From contig NZ_QOZG01000008.1 in NCBI RefSeq assembly GCF_003335045.1, positions 62,001-126,000 on the forward strand: DNA of 64,000 nucleotides, read 5' to 3'. The notes under the pieces were generated by a model, which ran no database searches, had not been told where the DNA came from, and saw nothing but the letters and a program-made list of their open reading frames with translations. Shown here piece after piece: positions 48,757 to 59,723 of the stretch. This stretch comes from Paramesorhizobium salinisoli. GTDB lineage: Bacteria > Pseudomonadota > Alphaproteobacteria > Rhizobiales > Rhizobiaceae. Each line of letters opens with the position of its first letter. Position 1 is the stretch's first letter. A program made the translations under genes and the position numbers.

Positions 48757-49953
48757 ATGAATATTCACGAATATCAGGGCAAACGCCTGCTTCACACCTA
48801 CGGGGTGCCGATTGCCAATGGCGTTGCCGTCTATTCCGTCGAGCAAGCGGAAGAGTGGACGAAGACGCTCCCCGGGCCGCTCTACGTGGTCAAGAGCCAG
48901 ATCCATGCCGGCGGTCGCGGCAAGGGTAAGTTCAAAGAACTCGGGCCGGATGCTAAGGGCGGCGTAAGGCTGGCGAAATCCGTTGACGAGGTGATCGCCA
49001 ACGTCAAGGAGATGCTGGGCAACACGCTTGTCACCAAGCAGACCGGCCCCGCCGGCAAGCAGGTGAACCGGCTCTATATCGAGGACGGCGCGGATATCGA
49101 GCGTGAGCTCTATCTCTCGATCCTGATCGACCGTACCGTCGGCCGTCCGGCCTTCGTCGTTTCGACCGAGGGCGGCATGGATATCGAGGCGGTTGCCGAG
49201 GAAACCCCTGAGAAGATCGTGACGCTTGCCATCGACCCGGAGACGGGCGTGACGGAAGCCGATTCGCTGAAACTTGCCGATGCGCTGAAGCTTGAAGGCG
49301 ACGCCAAGGCGGATGCGCTGACGCTCTTCCCGATCCTCTACAAGGCGTTCACCGAGAAGGACATGAGCCTCCTCGAAATCAATCCGCTGATCGTGATGAA
49401 GGACGGCCATCTCAGGGTTCTGGACGCCAAGGTGTCCTTCGACAACAATGCCCTGTTCCGTCACCCTGATATCGTCGAATTACGCGATACGACGGAAGAG
49501 GACGAGAAGGAGATCGAGGCATCGAAGCACGATCTCGCCTACGTCGCTCTGGACGGCAATATTGGCTGCATGGTCAATGGCGCGGGTCTCGCGATGGCGA
49601 CGATGGACATCATCAAGCTCTACGGCGCGGAGCCGGCGAACTTCCTCGATGTCGGCGGCGGCGCTTCCAAGGAGAAGGTGACGGCTGCATTCAAGATCAT
49701 CACCGCGGATCCGGCTGTCAAAGGCATTCTCGTCAATATTTTCGGCGGCATCATGAAATGCGATGTCATCGCCGAAGGCGTGATCGCGGCCGTCAAGGAA
49801 GTGGGCCTCAAGGTCCCGTTGGTCGTGCGTCTCGAAGGCACCAATGTCGAACTCGGCAAAAAGATCATCAACGAGAGCGGGCTGAATGTCATTTCGGCCG
49901 ACGATCTCGACGATGCGGCGCAGAAGATCGTCGCTGCAGTGAAGGGGAACTAA
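48757..49953 (+). CDS. sucC: Succinyl-CoA synthetase subunit beta
   Basis: 398 residues. Converts succinyl-CoA to succinate with substrate-level ATP (or GTP) synthesis. Begins [18 protein letters not shown], then the ATP-grasp core ([31 protein letters not shown]) and the CoA-binding-like C-terminal half with [13 protein letters not shown]. Start 119 bp after mdh; sucD starts 3 bp after its stop, so it is tightly coupled. Confidence 0.98.
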   Translation: MNIHEYQGKRLLHTYGVPIANGVAVYSVEQAEEWTKTLPGPLYVVKSQIHAGGRGKGKFKELGPDAKGGVRLAKSVDEVIANVKEMLGNTLVTKQTGPAGKQVNRLYIEDGADIERELYLSILIDRTVGRPAFVVSTEGGMDIEAVAEETPEKIVTLAIDPETGVTEADSLKLADALKLEGDAKADALTLFPILYKAFTEKDMSLLEINPLIVMKDGHLRVLDAKVSFDNNALFRHPDIVELRDTTEEDEKEIEASKHDLAYVALDGNIGCMVNGAGLAMATMDIIKLYGAEPANFLDVGGGASKEKVTAAFKIITADPAVKGILVNIFGGIMKCDVIAEGVIAAVKEVGLKVPLVVRLEGTNVELGKKIINESGLNVISADDLDDAAQKIVAAVKGN

Positions 49954-49956
49954 GGC

Positions 49957-50859
49957 ATGTCCATTCTCGTCAACAGGGACACCAAGGTCCTCGTGCAGGG
50001 TCTCACCGGCAAGACCGGTACCTTCCACACCGAACAGGCTCTCGCCTATTACGGCACCAAGATGGTCGGCGGCATCAACCCGAAGAAGGGTGGAGAGACC
50101 TGGCTAGGCGCGAAGGGCGAAAGCCTGCCGATCTTCGCCACGGTCGCCGAGGGCAAGGAGACGACGGGCGCGAACGCTTCCGTCATCTATGTCCCGCCCG
50201 CAGGCGCGGCCGCCGCAATCATCGAAGCCATCGACGCAGAGATTCCGCTGATCGTCTGCATCACCGAAGGCATTCCCGTCCTGGACATGGTCAAGGTCAA
50301 GGCTCATCTCGACAAGTCCAAGTCGCGCCTGATCGGCCCCAACTGCCCCGGCGTGCTGACGCCTGAGGAATGCAAGATCGGCATCATGCCGGGCAATATC
50401 TTCAAGAAGGGCTCGGTGGGTGTTGTTTCGCGTTCCGGCACGCTTACCTATGAGGCAGTGTTCCAGACGTCGAACGAAGGTCTTGGCCAGACGACAGCGG
50501 TGGGTATTGGCGGCGACCCGGTCAAGGGTACGGAATTCATCGACATTCTCGAGATGTTCCTCGCGGACGACGCCACCAAGTCGATCGTGATGATCGGCGA
50601 GATCGGCGGTTCGGCGGAAGAGGATGCCGCGCAGTTCCTCAAGGATGAGGCCAAGCGCGGCCGCAAGAAGCCGATGGTCGGCTTCATTGCCGGCCGCACG
50701 GCGCCTCCCGGACGCACCATGGGTCATGCCGGTGCGGTGATCTCCGGCGGCAAGGGCGGTGCGGAAGACAAGATCGCGGCGATGGAATCTGCTGGCATCC
50801 GCGTTTCCCCGTCGCCGGCACAGCTCGGCCGGACCCTGGTCGAGGTGCTGAAGGGATAA
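49957..50859 (+). CDS. sucD: Succinyl-CoA synthetase subunit alpha
   Basis: 300 residues. N-terminal CoA-binding domain ([20 protein letters not shown]-type motif) and ligase domain with the phosphohistidine His257 in [12 protein letters not shown] and [18 protein letters not shown]. Partner of SucC. It is followed by a 173-bp gap with two stem-loops before sucA. Confidence 0.98.
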   Translation: MSILVNRDTKVLVQGLTGKTGTFHTEQALAYYGTKMVGGINPKKGGETWLGAKGESLPIFATVAEGKETTGANASVIYVPPAGAAAAIIEAIDAEIPLIVCITEGIPVLDMVKVKAHLDKSKSRLIGPNCPGVLTPEECKIGIMPGNIFKKGSVGVVSRSGTLTYEAVFQTSNEGLGQTTAVGIGGDPVKGTEFIDILEMFLADDATKSIVMIGEIGGSAEEDAAQFLKDEAKRGRKKPMVGFIAGRTAPPGRTMGHAGAVISGGKGGAEDKIAAMESAGIRVSPSPAQLGRTLVEVLKG

Positions 50860-50867
50860 TATCGCGG

Positions 50868-50926
50868 GCCAGGCAGAATGCCTGGCGCGATGCAGCGACA
50901 AGGCGGCAGACCGAAGGCCTGCCGCC
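50868..50926 (+). other. Tandem stem-loops in the sucD-sucA gap
   Basis: Two perfect 8-bp stems: GCCAGGCA-GAA-TGCCTGGC at 50868-50886 and GGCGGCAG...CTGCCGCC at 50902-50926, just past sucD. No T-run follows. They could set the relative amounts of SucCD and SucAB mRNA by stabilising or partially terminating. Confidence 0.6.
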
Positions 50927-51032
50927 GGCATGGAATGCGAGAAGACCATCGGGGCGATTTGCGCCCGGATGGCATCAGAGGCAATGGCCTCGAAGCGGCT
51001 AAAGGAGACGGAGCGACGCTCCGGCAAGACAT

Positions 51033-54000
51033 ATGGCAAGGCAAGAACAAGCCAACGACGTTTTCGCCCTCACTTCATTCCTCTATGGCGGAAATGCCGA
51101 CTATATCGAGGAACTCCATGCGAAGTACCAGGATGATCCGGCATCGGTGGATCCGCAGTGGCGGGATTTCTTCGCCAATCTCAGCGAAAATGCCGAGGAT
51201 GTCAGGAAAAACGCGCAAGGCGCGTCCTGGGAAAAGCCGAACTGGCCCATTGCCAGCAATGGCGAACTCGTTTCCGCCCTCGACGGCAATTGGGGCGAGG
51301 TCGAGAAGCACATTACCGACAAGCTGAAGGCCAAGGCGGGGAAGGGCGAGGTAAAGCCCGGCAATGGAGCGAGCGGGGGAGCGAGCGGCGCAGGCGCTGC
51401 TGCACCGGCTTTCACGGAAGCGGAGATCACCAATGCGGCGCGCGACTCCGTGCGCGCCATCATGATGATCCGCGCCTATCGCATGCGCGGCCATCTGCAT
51501 GCCAATCTTGATCCGCTCGGCCTTGCGGAATCGCCTGACGATTACAACGAACTGGCGCCTGAAGCCTATGGCTTCACCCCGGCCGATTACGACCGCAAGA
51601 TCTTCATCGACAATGTGCTGGGTCTCGAATATGCGACGATCCCGCAGATGCTCGAAATCCTCCAGCGCACCTATTGCTCGACGATCGGCGTCGAATTCAT
51701 GCATATTTCAGATCCGGCCGAGAAGGCGTGGATCCAGGAGCGCATCGAGGGTCCCGACAAGGGCGTCGCCTTCACGCCGGAGGGCAAGAAGGCGATCCTG
51801 TCGAAGCTGATCGAGGCGGAAGGCTTCGAGCAGTTCATCGACGTCAAGTACAAGGGCACCAAGCGTTTCGGCCTCGATGGGGCGGAAGCGCTGATCCCGG
51901 CGCTGGAACAGATCGTCAAGCGCGGCGGTCAGATGGGGCTGAAGGAAGTCGTCCTCGGTATGGCGCATCGCGGCCGCCTGAACGTGCTCAGCCAGGTGAT
52001 GGCCAAGCCGCATCGTGCGATCTTCCACGAGTTCAAGGGCGGTTCCTACACGCCTGACGACGTGGAGGGATCCGGCGACGTGAAGTACCATCTGGGTGCT
52101 TCCTCGGATCGCGAATTCGACGGCAATCGCGTCCACCTGTCGCTCACGGCCAATCCGTCGCATCTCGAAATCGTCAATCCGGTGGTGATGGGCAAGGCCC
52201 GCGCCAAGCAGGATCTGCTCGTCGGCCGCAGCCGCGACGAGATGGTGCCTTTGACAGAGCGCGCCAAGGTGATGCCGTTGCTGCTGCATGGCGATGCGGC
52301 TTTTGCTGGCCAGGGCGTGGTGGCGGAGTGCTTCGGCCTTTCCGGCCTGAAGGGGCATCGTGTCGCCGGCACGGTGCATTTTATCATCAACAACCAGATC
52401 GGCTTCACGACCAATCCGCGCTTCTCGCGTTCCTCGCCCTATCCTTCAGATGTGGCGAAGATGGTCGAGGCGCCGATCTTCCACGTCAATGGCGACGATC
52501 CCGAGGCGGTGGTCTATGTGGCGAAGGTCGCCACCGAGTTCCGCATGATCTTCCACAAGCCCGTCGTCATCGACATGTTCTGCTATCGCCGCTTCGGTCA
52601 TAATGAAGGCGACGAGCCAGCGTTCACGCAGCCGCTGATGTACAAGAATATCCGCGCGCACAAGACGACCGTGCAGCTCTACTCGGAAAAGATGATCGCG
52701 GAAGGCGTGGTCACCGAAGCCGAGTTTGAGAAGATGAAGGCTGACTGGCGGGCCAATCTCGAGACGGAGTTCGAGGCGGGCCAGAGCTACAAGCCGAACA
52801 AGGCCGACTGGCTCGACGGCGCATGGTCCGGCTTGAGGAAAGCCGACAATGAGGACGAGCAGCGCCGCGGCAAGACGGCGGTGCCCGTCAAGACGCTGAA
52901 GGAGATCGGCAAGAAGCTGGTCGAGGTGCCTGATGGCTTCCATGTCCACCGCACCATCCAGCGTTTCCTCGACAACCGCGCCAAGATGGTCGAGACCGGC
53001 GAGGGGATCGACTGGGCGACGGCGGAGGCGCTTGCCTTCGGCTCGCTGGCGGTCGAAGGCCATCCGATCCGCCTGTCGGGCCAGGATGTCGAGCGCGGAA
53101 CCTTCTCGTCGCGCCATTCCGTTCTCTACGACCAGGAGAACGAGCAGCGCTATATTCCGCTCAACAATCTGCAGAAGGGCCAGGCCCTCTACGAAGTCAT
53201 CAATTCGATGCTTTCGGAGGAGGCGGTGCTCGGCTTCGAATATGGATATTCGCTATCTGAGCCGCGGGCCCTGACACTTTGGGAAGCGCAGTTCGGCGAT
53301 TTCGCCAACGGTGCGCAAGTCGTCTTCGACCAGTTCATCTCGTCGGGCGAGCGCAAGTGGCTGCGTATGTCGGGTCTCGTCTGCCTGTTGCCGCACGGCT
53401 ATGAAGGGCAGGGGCCGGAGCATTCCTCGGCCCGCTTGGAGCGCTGGCTGCAGATGTGCGCCGAAGACAACATGCAGGTGGCCAACGTCACGACACCGGC
53501 CAACTACTTCCACATCCTGCGCCGTCAGATGAAGCGAGATTTCCGCAAGCCACTGATCCTGATGACGCCGAAGTCGCTTCTGCGCCACAAGCGCGCCGTT
53601 TCGACGCTGGCCGAGATGTCGGGCGAATCGTCATTCCACCGGCTTCTGTGGGACGATGCGCAATATTTGAAGGACCAGCCGATCAAGCTCGCAAAGGATT
53701 CGAAGATCCGGCGCGTCGTGCTCTGCTCGGGCAAGGTCTATTACGATCTCTACGAGGAGCGCGAGAAGCGCGGCATCGACGATATCTATCTCCTGCGCGT
53801 CGAGCAACTCTATCCGTTCCCGGCCAAGGCGCTGATCACCGAGCTTTCGCGCTTCCGCACCGCGGAGATGGTGTGGTGCCAGGAAGAGCCGAAGAACATG
53901 GGTGCCTGGTCGTTCATCGATCCTTATCTCGAATGGGTTCTCGCCCATATCGATGCCAAGCATCAGCGGGTGCGCTATACCGGGCGACCGGCCGCGGCCT

Positions 54001-54074
54001 CGCCGGCGACCGGCCTGATGTCGAAGCACATAGCGCAGCTTGAAGCTTTCCTTGAAGATGCCTTAGGTTCCTGA
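51033..54074 (+). CDS. sucA: 2-Oxoglutarate dehydrogenase E1 component
   Basis: 1013 residues. Thiamine-dependent decarboxylation of 2-oxoglutarate, the E1 of the complex. [20 protein letters not shown] starts an N-terminal domain that anchors to E2. Catalytic features: [58 protein letters not shown], and [13 protein letters not shown] with the TPP-binding region, and SRRYPFPAK-type C-terminal domain ([23 protein letters not shown]). The central low-complexity stretch at residues 105-130 ([14 protein letters not shown]) is a linker. odhB begins 46 bp downstream. Confidence 0.98.
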   Translation: MARQEQANDVFALTSFLYGGNADYIEELHAKYQDDPASVDPQWRDFFANLSENAEDVRKNAQGASWEKPNWPIASNGELVSALDGNWGEVEKHITDKLKAKAGKGEVKPGNGASGGASGAGAAAPAFTEAEITNAARDSVRAIMMIRAYRMRGHLHANLDPLGLAESPDDYNELAPEAYGFTPADYDRKIFIDNVLGLEYATIPQMLEILQRTYCSTIGVEFMHISDPAEKAWIQERIEGPDKGVAFTPEGKKAILSKLIEAEGFEQFIDVKYKGTKRFGLDGAEALIPALEQIVKRGGQMGLKEVVLGMAHRGRLNVLSQVMAKPHRAIFHEFKGGSYTPDDVEGSGDVKYHLGASSDREFDGNRVHLSLTANPSHLEIVNPVVMGKARAKQDLLVGRSRDEMVPLTERAKVMPLLLHGDAAFAGQGVVAECFGLSGLKGHRVAGTVHFIINNQIGFTTNPRFSRSSPYPSDVAKMVEAPIFHVNGDDPEAVVYVAKVATEFRMIFHKPVVIDMFCYRRFGHNEGDEPAFTQPLMYKNIRAHKTTVQLYSEKMIAEGVVTEAEFEKMKADWRANLETEFEAGQSYKPNKADWLDGAWSGLRKADNEDEQRRGKTAVPVKTLKEIGKKLVEVPDGFHVHRTIQRFLDNRAKMVETGEGIDWATAEALAFGSLAVEGHPIRLSGQDVERGTFSSRHSVLYDQENEQRYIPLNNLQKGQALYEVINSMLSEEAVLGFEYGYSLSEPRALTLWEAQFGDFANGAQVVFDQFISSGERKWLRMSGLVCLLPHGYEGQGPEHSSARLERWLQMCAEDNMQVANVTTPANYFHILRRQMKRDFRKPLILMTPKSLLRHKRAVSTLAEMSGESSFHRLLWDDAQYLKDQPIKLAKDSKIRRVVLCSGKVYYDLYEEREKRGIDDIYLLRVEQLYPFPAKALITELSRFRTAEMVWCQEEPKNMGAWSFIDPYLEWVLAHIDAKHQRVRYTGRPAAASPATGLMSKHIAQLEAFLEDALGS

Positions 54075-54120
54075 AACAAACACAACTGAACAGACTGACC
54101 ACCAACGGAAGAGCAAGATC

Positions 54121-55359
54121 ATGGCGACCGAAATCCGCGTTCCCACTCTCGGGGAATCCGTCAGCGAGGCAACCATCGGTAAGTGGTTCAAGAAGGTCGG
54201 CGAAGCCATCGCCGTCGACGAACCGCTGGTCGAACTCGAAACCGACAAGGTGACGGTTGAAGTACCGGCGCCATCCGCAGGCGTACTCAGCGAGATCACT
54301 GCCAAGGAGGGCGACACGGTCGGCGTCGACGCGCTGCTCGGCATGATCGAGGCTGGCGGCGCTGCGGTAGCTCCGGCCAAGAAGGAAGAGCCGAAGGCGG
54401 CCGAGGCTCCGAAGGCCGAGGCGGCAAAGCCTGCTGCTGCCCCGGCGGCATCCGCTTCCGGCCCGGCGATGGCGCCAGCACCTTCCGCCGCCAAGCTCCT
54501 GTCGGAATCAGGCGTTTCCGCCGATCAGGTCGAGGGTTCGGGCAAGCGCGGCCAGGTGCTGAAGGGCGATGTGCTCGAGGCTCTGGCCAAGGGCATTCCG
54601 GCGGCACAGCCGGCCGAGGCGCCGAAGGCAGCCCGCGTGCCATCTGCAGCCGGCGACGAAAGCCGCGAGGAAAGGGTCAAGATGACCCGCCTGCGCCAGA
54701 CCATCGCCCGACGCCTGAAGGACGCGCAGGCCACGGCGGCGATGCTGACCACCTTCAACGAGGTGGACATGTCGGCGGTCATGGAACTGCGCAACCGCTA
54801 CAAGGAACTCTTCGAGAAGAAGCATGGCGTGAAGCTCGGCTTCATGGGCTTCTTTACCAAGGCGGTGACCCATGCGCTGAAGGAAATTCCGGCCGTCAAC
54901 GCCGAGATCGACGGGACCGACATCATCTACAAGAATTACTGCCATATCGGCGTCGCTGTCGGCACCGAAAAAGGGCTGGTCGTTCCGGTGGTGCGCAATG
55001 CCGACGAGATGTCGATCGCAGAAATCGAAAAGGAAATCGGCCGGCTCGGCAAGGCGGCGCGTGACGGGCAGCTCTCCGTGTCGGATATGCAGGGCGGCAC
55101 CTTCACGATTTCGAACGGTGGCGTCTATGGTTCGCTGATGTCGACGCCGATCCTCAATGCGCCGCAGTCGGGCATTCTCGGCATGCACAAGATCCAGGAG
55201 CGGCCAGTGGCCATCGGCGGTCAGGTCGTCATCCGCCCGATGATGTATCTGGCGCTTTCCTACGATCACCGCATCGTCGATGGCAAGGAAGCCGTGACCT
55301 TCCTCGTGCGCGTCAAGGACACGCTGGAAGATCCAGAGCGCCTGGTTCTCGATCTCTAA
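54121..55359 (+). CDS. odhB: Dihydrolipoyllysine succinyltransferase, E2 of 2-oxoglutarate dehydrogenase
   Basis: 412 residues. One N-terminal lipoyl domain with lipoyl-lysine 43 ([10 protein letters not shown]), a proline/alanine linker, a peripheral-subunit-binding domain ([23 protein letters not shown]), and a catalytic acyltransferase domain with His383 and Asp387 ([11 protein letters not shown]). The 46-bp spacing puts it in one operon with sucA. Core of a 24-mer. Confidence 0.98.
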   Translation: MATEIRVPTLGESVSEATIGKWFKKVGEAIAVDEPLVELETDKVTVEVPAPSAGVLSEITAKEGDTVGVDALLGMIEAGGAAVAPAKKEEPKAAEAPKAEAAKPAAAPAASASGPAMAPAPSAAKLLSESGVSADQVEGSGKRGQVLKGDVLEALAKGIPAAQPAEAPKAARVPSAAGDESREERVKMTRLRQTIARRLKDAQATAAMLTTFNEVDMSAVMELRNRYKELFEKKHGVKLGFMGFFTKAVTHALKEIPAVNAEIDGTDIIYKNYCHIGVAVGTEKGLVVPVVRNADEMSIAEIEKEIGRLGKAARDGQLSVSDMQGGTFTISNGGVYGSLMSTPILNAPQSGILGMHKIQERPVAIGGQVVIRPMMYLALSYDHRIVDGKEAVTFLVRVKDTLEDPERLVLDL

Positions 55360-55425
55360 TCGGTACTGGATTGGGCCGCCTACTGGCCGGCTCGATCCGT
55401 TCCCCCATCCGTCCGGAGAATGGGC

Positions 55426-56076
55426 ATGATGCCATATGTGATCGAGTTTGCCGGGCTGATGGCGGTGTTTTCGATCCTGATCGTATCGCCCGGCGCCGAT
55501 TTCGCGCTGGTGGTGCGCCAGAGCATCGTGCATGGCCGCCGTGCCGCGATCATCACCAGCATCGGCATCGGCTGCTCGCTCCTGTTCCATATCGGCTATA
55601 CGATCCTCGGTATCGGGTTGATCGTGTCGAAATCGCTCTACCTGTTCTCGCTGCTCAAATGGGCGGGTGCGGCCTATCTCGTCTATCTCGGCGTGAAAGC
55701 CTTGCGTGAGAAAAATGTCGGCGTTTCCGATATCGCTGCCGAAGTCGGGGAAACCCCGCCCGAAGCGGGAAAGATCTCCACCTTACGCTGCTTCCTAATG
55801 GGCTTCGTCACCAACGCCCTCAATCCCAAGGCCGTGCTGTTCTTCCTTTCCTTGTTCTCCACTCTCGTCAGCCATCAGACGCCGGTCGCCGTCCAGGGGG
55901 GCTACGGGCTATTGATGGCGGCGTGCCTGATTGCGTGGTTCGTGGCGGTCTCGACCTTCTTCACGCTCGCATCGGTGCGCGAGCGCTTCGTCGCCTGGGG
56001 ACGCTGGTTCAACCGGGTGACCGGCATGGTCTTCATCAGTCTCGGCATCGAGCTTGCAACACAGCAGGCCAATTGA
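55426..56076 (+). CDS. LysE/RhtB family exporter
   Basis: 216 residues with five to six hydrophobic helices and the LysE start pattern SPGADFALVVRQSIVHGRRAAI (trimmed) and GFVTNALNPKAVLFFLSLFS. GGAGA at 55415-55419 sets the start at the second in-frame ATG (55426); the first (55420) directly abuts that site. Exports amino acids or derivatives; no substrate indicated. It lies inside the TCA operon between odhB and lpdA. Confidence 0.9.
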   Translation: MMPYVIEFAGLMAVFSILIVSPGADFALVVRQSIVHGRRAAIITSIGIGCSLLFHIGYTILGIGLIVSKSLYLFSLLKWAGAAYLVYLGVKALREKNVGVSDIAAEVGETPPEAGKISTLRCFLMGFVTNALNPKAVLFFLSLFSTLVSHQTPVAVQGGYGLLMAACLIAWFVAVSTFFTLASVRERFVAWGRWFNRVTGMVFISLGIELATQQAN

Positions 56077-56098
56077 GCTAGGGCCAAGGGGAATGACG

Positions 56099-56659
56099 AT
56101 GGGTGTGCAGCAGCTTTTTTCCAGACTTATCCAGAAACTGGCATTTACGGCGATGTTCGGCGCCAGCCTCGCCACGCCGTTTTCGGCCTATGCCGCCTGC
56201 ACCCAGGACCGCGCGATCTATGGCGACCGCGACGAACATTATACGCTCGCTTTCAAACGGACACCGGAGGGGGTTCCGGTCACCACATCGAACGAGTTCA
56301 CCATCACGCAGAAGAGTGATGGTCAGGCCACCCAGACCAGCGCCTTCAAGCTTGACGGAGTGGTGATGTGGACGGAAGGCGTGGCGAGGCCGAATGGCAT
56401 GATCATGCACAACTGCCCCAGTGGCGACGTCATGGGCGAGGAATTTGAAGACTGCACGGTTTGGCAGGGCGTGATCTACGCGCTGAAGGACGGCGCCGAT
56501 GCCGATCTCCTGCCCAAGGCCAAGGAGCCCGCAGCGCAGGCCCTGCTTTTGCCGGACCTCGCCGGATCTGTCGATTCATTCGATTTCGGCGCGGCAAAGC
56601 CCGCCGAACCGCTGTCATGGGAAGTATTTCGTTTCAGGGAATGCGCGCCTGACGAATAG
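56099..56659 (+). CDS. Hypothetical periplasmic protein
   Basis: 186 residues from ATG 56099 (AAGGGGA lies 6 bp upstream; ATG 56093 is an alternative). A signal peptide is followed by AACTQDRAIYGDRDEHYTLAFKR. Four to five cysteines (CTQ, NCPSGD, EDCTVW, RECAPDE) suggest disulfides in a periplasmic protein. No domain recognised. It is between the LysE gene and lpdA, so may belong to the TCA operon by position only. Confidence 0.75.
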   Translation: MGVQQLFSRLIQKLAFTAMFGASLATPFSAYAACTQDRAIYGDRDEHYTLAFKRTPEGVPVTTSNEFTITQKSDGQATQTSAFKLDGVVMWTEGVARPNGMIMHNCPSGDVMGEEFEDCTVWQGVIYALKDGADADLLPKAKEPAAQALLLPDLAGSVDSFDFGAAKPAEPLSWEVFRFRECAPDE

Positions 56660-56678
56660 GCGCTGGTTTGTTTCAGCC

Positions 56679-56720
56679 GCATGATCTTACCTGGAAGTCT
56701 GCAACTTTTCAGGATCATGC
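56679..56720. repeat. Dispersed palindromic repeat, copy C (imperfect hairpin)
   Basis: GCATGATC...ACTTTTCAGGATCATGC with internal differences; the outer 8-bp GCATGATC/GATCATGC arms are perfect. It falls in the 81-bp gap just before lpdA, within its probable leader, so it might influence lpdA expression. Confidence 0.7.
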
Positions 56721-56740
56721 TCTAGAAGAGGAATAGCTCA

Positions 56741-58147
56741 ATGTCTTACGATGTCGTCGTCATCGGAACGGGACCCGGAGGTTACGTCGCAGCCATCAAG
56801 GCCGCGCAGCTCGGCCTCAAGGTGGCCGTGGTCGAAAAGCGCAAGACCTTCGGCGGTACCTGCCTGAACATCGGCTGCATACCATCCAAGGCGCTGCTGC
56901 ACGCCTCCGAGATATTTGCAGAAGCCGGGCACTCCTTCGATACGTTGGGCGTCGAGGTTGGAACGCCGAAGCTCAATCTGGAAAAGATGCGGGCGCACAA
57001 GGATGCGACGGTGAAGGCCAATGTCAACGGCGTGGAGTTCCTGTTCAAGAAGAACAAGATCGACACGTTCATCGGCACCGGCAAGGTGCTTGGCGTAGGC
57101 AAGGTCGCGGTGACCACCGACGAAGGCACGGTGCATCAGCTCGAAACGAAGAACATCATCATCGCCACCGGCTCCGATGTGGCCGGCATCCCCGGCGTCG
57201 ATGTCAAGTTCGACGAGAAGGTGATCGTCTCGTCCACCGGCGCGCTCGATTTCGACAAGGTTCCCGGTCATCTGGTGGTGGTCGGCGGCGGCGTGATCGG
57301 GCTGGAGCTCGGCTCTGTCTGGGCGCGTCTGGGCGCCAAGGTCACTGTGGTAGAATATCTCGACAAGATCCTCGGCAGCATGGATGGCGAGGTTTCCCGG
57401 CAGTTCCAGCGCTTGCTGGAAAAGCAGGGAATCGTATTCAAGCTTAGCGCCAAGGTGACGGGCGTGGAGAAGACGGCAAAGGGCGCCAAAGTGACATTCA
57501 CGCCGGTCGCAGGCGGCGAGGCGGAGACGATCGAGACCGATGTGGTGCTGGTGGCAACCGGCCGGCGGCCTTTTACGGACGGGCTCGGCCTCGAAGCCGC
57601 TGGCGTGGTTCTCGACGAGCGCGGGCGCGTTGCGGTCAACGATCATTGGCTGACCAGCGTTCCGGGCATCTATGCTATCGGCGACGTGGTAAAAGGCCCG
57701 ATGCTGGCGCATAAGGCAGAAGACGAGGGCGTCGCGGTCGCCGAGATCATCGCGGGCCAGGCGGGGCACGTGAATTTCGACGTCATCCCGAGCGTCGTCT
57801 ATACGCAGCCCGAAGTAGCTTCGGTGGGCAAGACCGAGGAGGAACTGAAGGCCGCCGGTATCGACTACAAGGTGGGCAAATTCCCGTTTACCGCCAATGG
57901 ACGCGCCCGGGCCATGCTCCACACCGACGGTTTCGTCAAGATCCTTGCCGACAAGGCGACGGACCGCGTGCTGGGCGCCCATATTCTCGGTTACAATGCG
58001 GGCGAGATGATCCACGAGCTGGCCGTGCTGATGGAGTTCGGCGGTTCGTCCGAAGATCTGGCGCGGACCTGCCATGCCCACCCGACCATGTCCGAAGCCG
58101 TACGCGAGGCGGCGCTGGGCACATTCTTCAAGCCAATTCACATCTAG
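56741..58147 (+). CDS. lpdA: Dihydrolipoyl dehydrogenase (E3)
   Basis: 468 residues. Re-oxidises the lipoyl groups of E2 with NAD. FAD motif [14 protein letters not shown] at the N-terminus, redox-active disulfide Cys41 and Cys46 in CLNIGC, NAD-binding [18 protein letters not shown], and the C-terminal HAHPTMSE with catalytic His447 and Glu452. Completes the 2-oxoglutarate dehydrogenase genes. A bidirectional terminator follows at 58197. Confidence 0.98.
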   Translation: MSYDVVVIGTGPGGYVAAIKAAQLGLKVAVVEKRKTFGGTCLNIGCIPSKALLHASEIFAEAGHSFDTLGVEVGTPKLNLEKMRAHKDATVKANVNGVEFLFKKNKIDTFIGTGKVLGVGKVAVTTDEGTVHQLETKNIIIATGSDVAGIPGVDVKFDEKVIVSSTGALDFDKVPGHLVVVGGGVIGLELGSVWARLGAKVTVVEYLDKILGSMDGEVSRQFQRLLEKQGIVFKLSAKVTGVEKTAKGAKVTFTPVAGGEAETIETDVVLVATGRRPFTDGLGLEAAGVVLDERGRVAVNDHWLTSVPGIYAIGDVVKGPMLAHKAEDEGVAVAEIIAGQAGHVNFDVIPSVVYTQPEVASVGKTEEELKAAGIDYKVGKFPFTANGRARAMLHTDGFVKILADKATDRVLGAHILGYNAGEMIHELAVLMEFGGSSEDLARTCHAHPTMSEAVREAALGTFFKPIHI

Positions 58148-58167
58148 AGCAAGTTCCGGAACTGCTC
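58146..58167. repeat. Short imperfect palindrome after lpdA
   Basis: AGAGCAAGTTCCGGAACTGCTCT overlaps the TAG stop of lpdA region and precedes the terminator; a GTTCCGGAAC core is self-complementary. It resembles the ends of the dispersed palindrome family but is not a clear copy. Confidence 0.4.
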
Positions 58168-58196
58168 TGAATCTTCGGTTCCATCTGCAAATTGAA

Positions 58197-58226
58197 AAAG
58201 CCCGGAACTCTCCGGGCTTTTTTTGT
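58197..58226. terminator. Bidirectional Rho-independent terminator
   Basis: AAAGCCCGGA-ACTC-TCCGGGCTTT followed by a T-run on the plus strand, and by TTTTTC on the minus strand. It sits 50 bp past the lpdA stop and also just past the stop of the small membrane gene reading leftwards (58234), so it can end both transcripts. Confidence 0.92.
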
Positions 58227-58233
58227 GTGAAGA

Positions 58234-58470
58234 TTATTGGGTGGGAGCCGGTGCGGTCGGTGCTGCCGGTTCAGGCGGCGCCGGCGCGTTCGCCATGTCA
58301 CCGCTGGAATAGAGATAATAGCCGGCGATCACGATAACGGCGAGCAGAATCGCCCCCATAACATAGCCGGTGCTTCCGCTGCGTCCCACGGGCCGCGGCG
58401 GGTCGCGGACAGGATCATCAGGCCTATTCTGTCTCCCCGGCTGCAAATTCGGATCAAGGGGATCAACCAT
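58234..58470 (-). CDS. Small hypothetical membrane protein
   Basis: 78 residues with a polar N-terminus (proline/arginine-rich, VDPLDPNLQPGRQNRPDD), one membrane helix YVMGAILLAVIVIAGYYLY at about residues 36-54 and a proline-rich tail. GAGGAGA lies 7 nt upstream of ATG 58470, a strong ribosome binding site. This layout resembles small single-TM proteins in Rhizobiales of unknown function. Confidence 0.75.
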   Translation of the reverse strand: MVDPLDPNLQPGRQNRPDDPVRDPPRPVGRSGSTGYVMGAILLAVIVIAGYYLYSSGDMANAPAPPEPAAPTAPAPTQ

Positions 58471-58598
58471 TACGCTCTCCTCGGGATAAACAGGATCGTA
58501 GTGATCCGGTTAACCACCAAATAATGCGGCGAAGCCGGATTCGTTCCAGAAAAAGCAGGAACGGGGGGATTCGAGCTGAAAAGCAGCCGCATTGCGCT

Positions 58599-59672
58599 CT
58601 AATCGCCTACCGCGCTTATCCGATAGCCCTTGGCGCGCAGGCGCTCGATTAGGCCTTTGTCGCCGGGCAGATGCAATGCCCCCACGGCGATGAAGGCGTT
58701 GCCTTTATCGAGAATCGGGACGGCGCGGCTGGCCATGACAGCGTTGCGTGCATCGATCATCTTCTGCTCGAAAGCGGCATAGCCGTCATCGGGCTTGCCA
58801 TCATCTGGCGCAAACGATTGCAGCATGGGCATGATCATGCCGATCCGGCCCTTGGTGTAGAGGACCAGCATGGTTTCGTACATATCGTCCAAGCGGCTGC
58901 CCAGCGCCAGCGTCTCGACCAACCCCTTGATGTGAAAGTCGAGCGACAGTGAGGCCATGGCGTCCAGTTGCTCGACAATCGTCTCAAGCCCCTGGACGTT
59001 TTTGCCCTGCGCCTTGGCATCCTTCGCAAGCTTGAGGTCGAGAAAGGCGGCGCCGGCTTTCTTGCGGGCCATCTCGCAGGCTGGCATCGCCACCATGCTG
59101 GTCAGCATCCACGGCTTCATCCGGGAGACGGCAGCAAGCGGAACGCCGCGTTTGGCGAGCGCAGCGCGGACGCCGTCGATCTTGTCGGCGGGCAGCAGTT
59201 TCTCAAGCGTCCTGCCGTCGGTGAACATCATGAGGTCCGGGCGCTCGGCCATGGCCTTGGCGGGGGCTTGTGGATCAAGAATTTCGACGGTCTCGATGGC
59301 CACCGTCGTTGAGGCGTCATATGCCCTGCTGGCTTCAGGCAAAAGATTGGCGACCCGCGGATCGGCCAGATGCATGGTGCCGAAAAGATAGGAAGGCGCG
59401 ACGCCGTCCTTCTCGACCTTCCACAGGAGCCCGTCGCCATTGGGGGTTGCTTCCGCCTCGGCGCGGATTGCGGCAAGCTTTTGCGGATGATCGCGGGCGA
59501 GTTTCACGATCAGATCCTTGCCGGTGCAGGCGGTCGTTTCTGCCCTGGCTGCAGCGGCGGTCGCAAGCGCGAGGGCAAACGACAGGAAAAGAAGCAGGTG
59601 CAAGGCGAGGACGATTCTCAGCGCATGATCGGCGATGCGGTCGGTACGTGCGCGGGGCGAAGCCGTTTTCAT
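58599..59672 (-). CDS. TraB/GumN family protein
   Basis: 357 residues. N-terminal hydrophobic segment (ADHALRIVLALHLLLFLSFALAL), probably a membrane anchor or signal, followed by the TraB/GumN domain: LWKVEKDGVAPSYLFGTMHLADPRV, EASRAYDASTTVAIE, and C-terminal NAFIAVGALHLPGDKGLIERLRAKGY with a GxHxxGxxG-like signature. The family is metalloprotease-like (Tiki/TraB) but function in bacteria is unclear. It converges with nothing nearby; xerC is on the same strand 51 bp upstream. Confidence 0.88.
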   Translation of the reverse strand: MKTASPRARTDRIADHALRIVLALHLLLFLSFALALATAAAARAETTACTGKDLIVKLARDHPQKLAAIRAEAEATPNGDGLLWKVEKDGVAPSYLFGTMHLADPRVANLLPEASRAYDASTTVAIETVEILDPQAPAKAMAERPDLMMFTDGRTLEKLLPADKIDGVRAALAKRGVPLAAVSRMKPWMLTSMVAMPACEMARKKAGAAFLDLKLAKDAKAQGKNVQGLETIVEQLDAMASLSLDFHIKGLVETLALGSRLDDMYETMLVLYTKGRIGMIMPMLQSFAPDDGKPDDGYAAFEQKMIDARNAVMASRAVPILDKGNAFIAVGALHLPGDKGLIERLRAKGYRISAVGD

Positions 59673-59723
59673 TGGTGAAAGATTACCGTGATATTAGACG
59701 AAAATGCGCCATTCGAACGCATG

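Noticed and set aside
56738-58141. A 467-codon open frame antisense to lpdA
   Set aside because: High-GC coding sequence leaves few stop codons on the other strand. The translation shows no recognisable domain and lpdA is certain.
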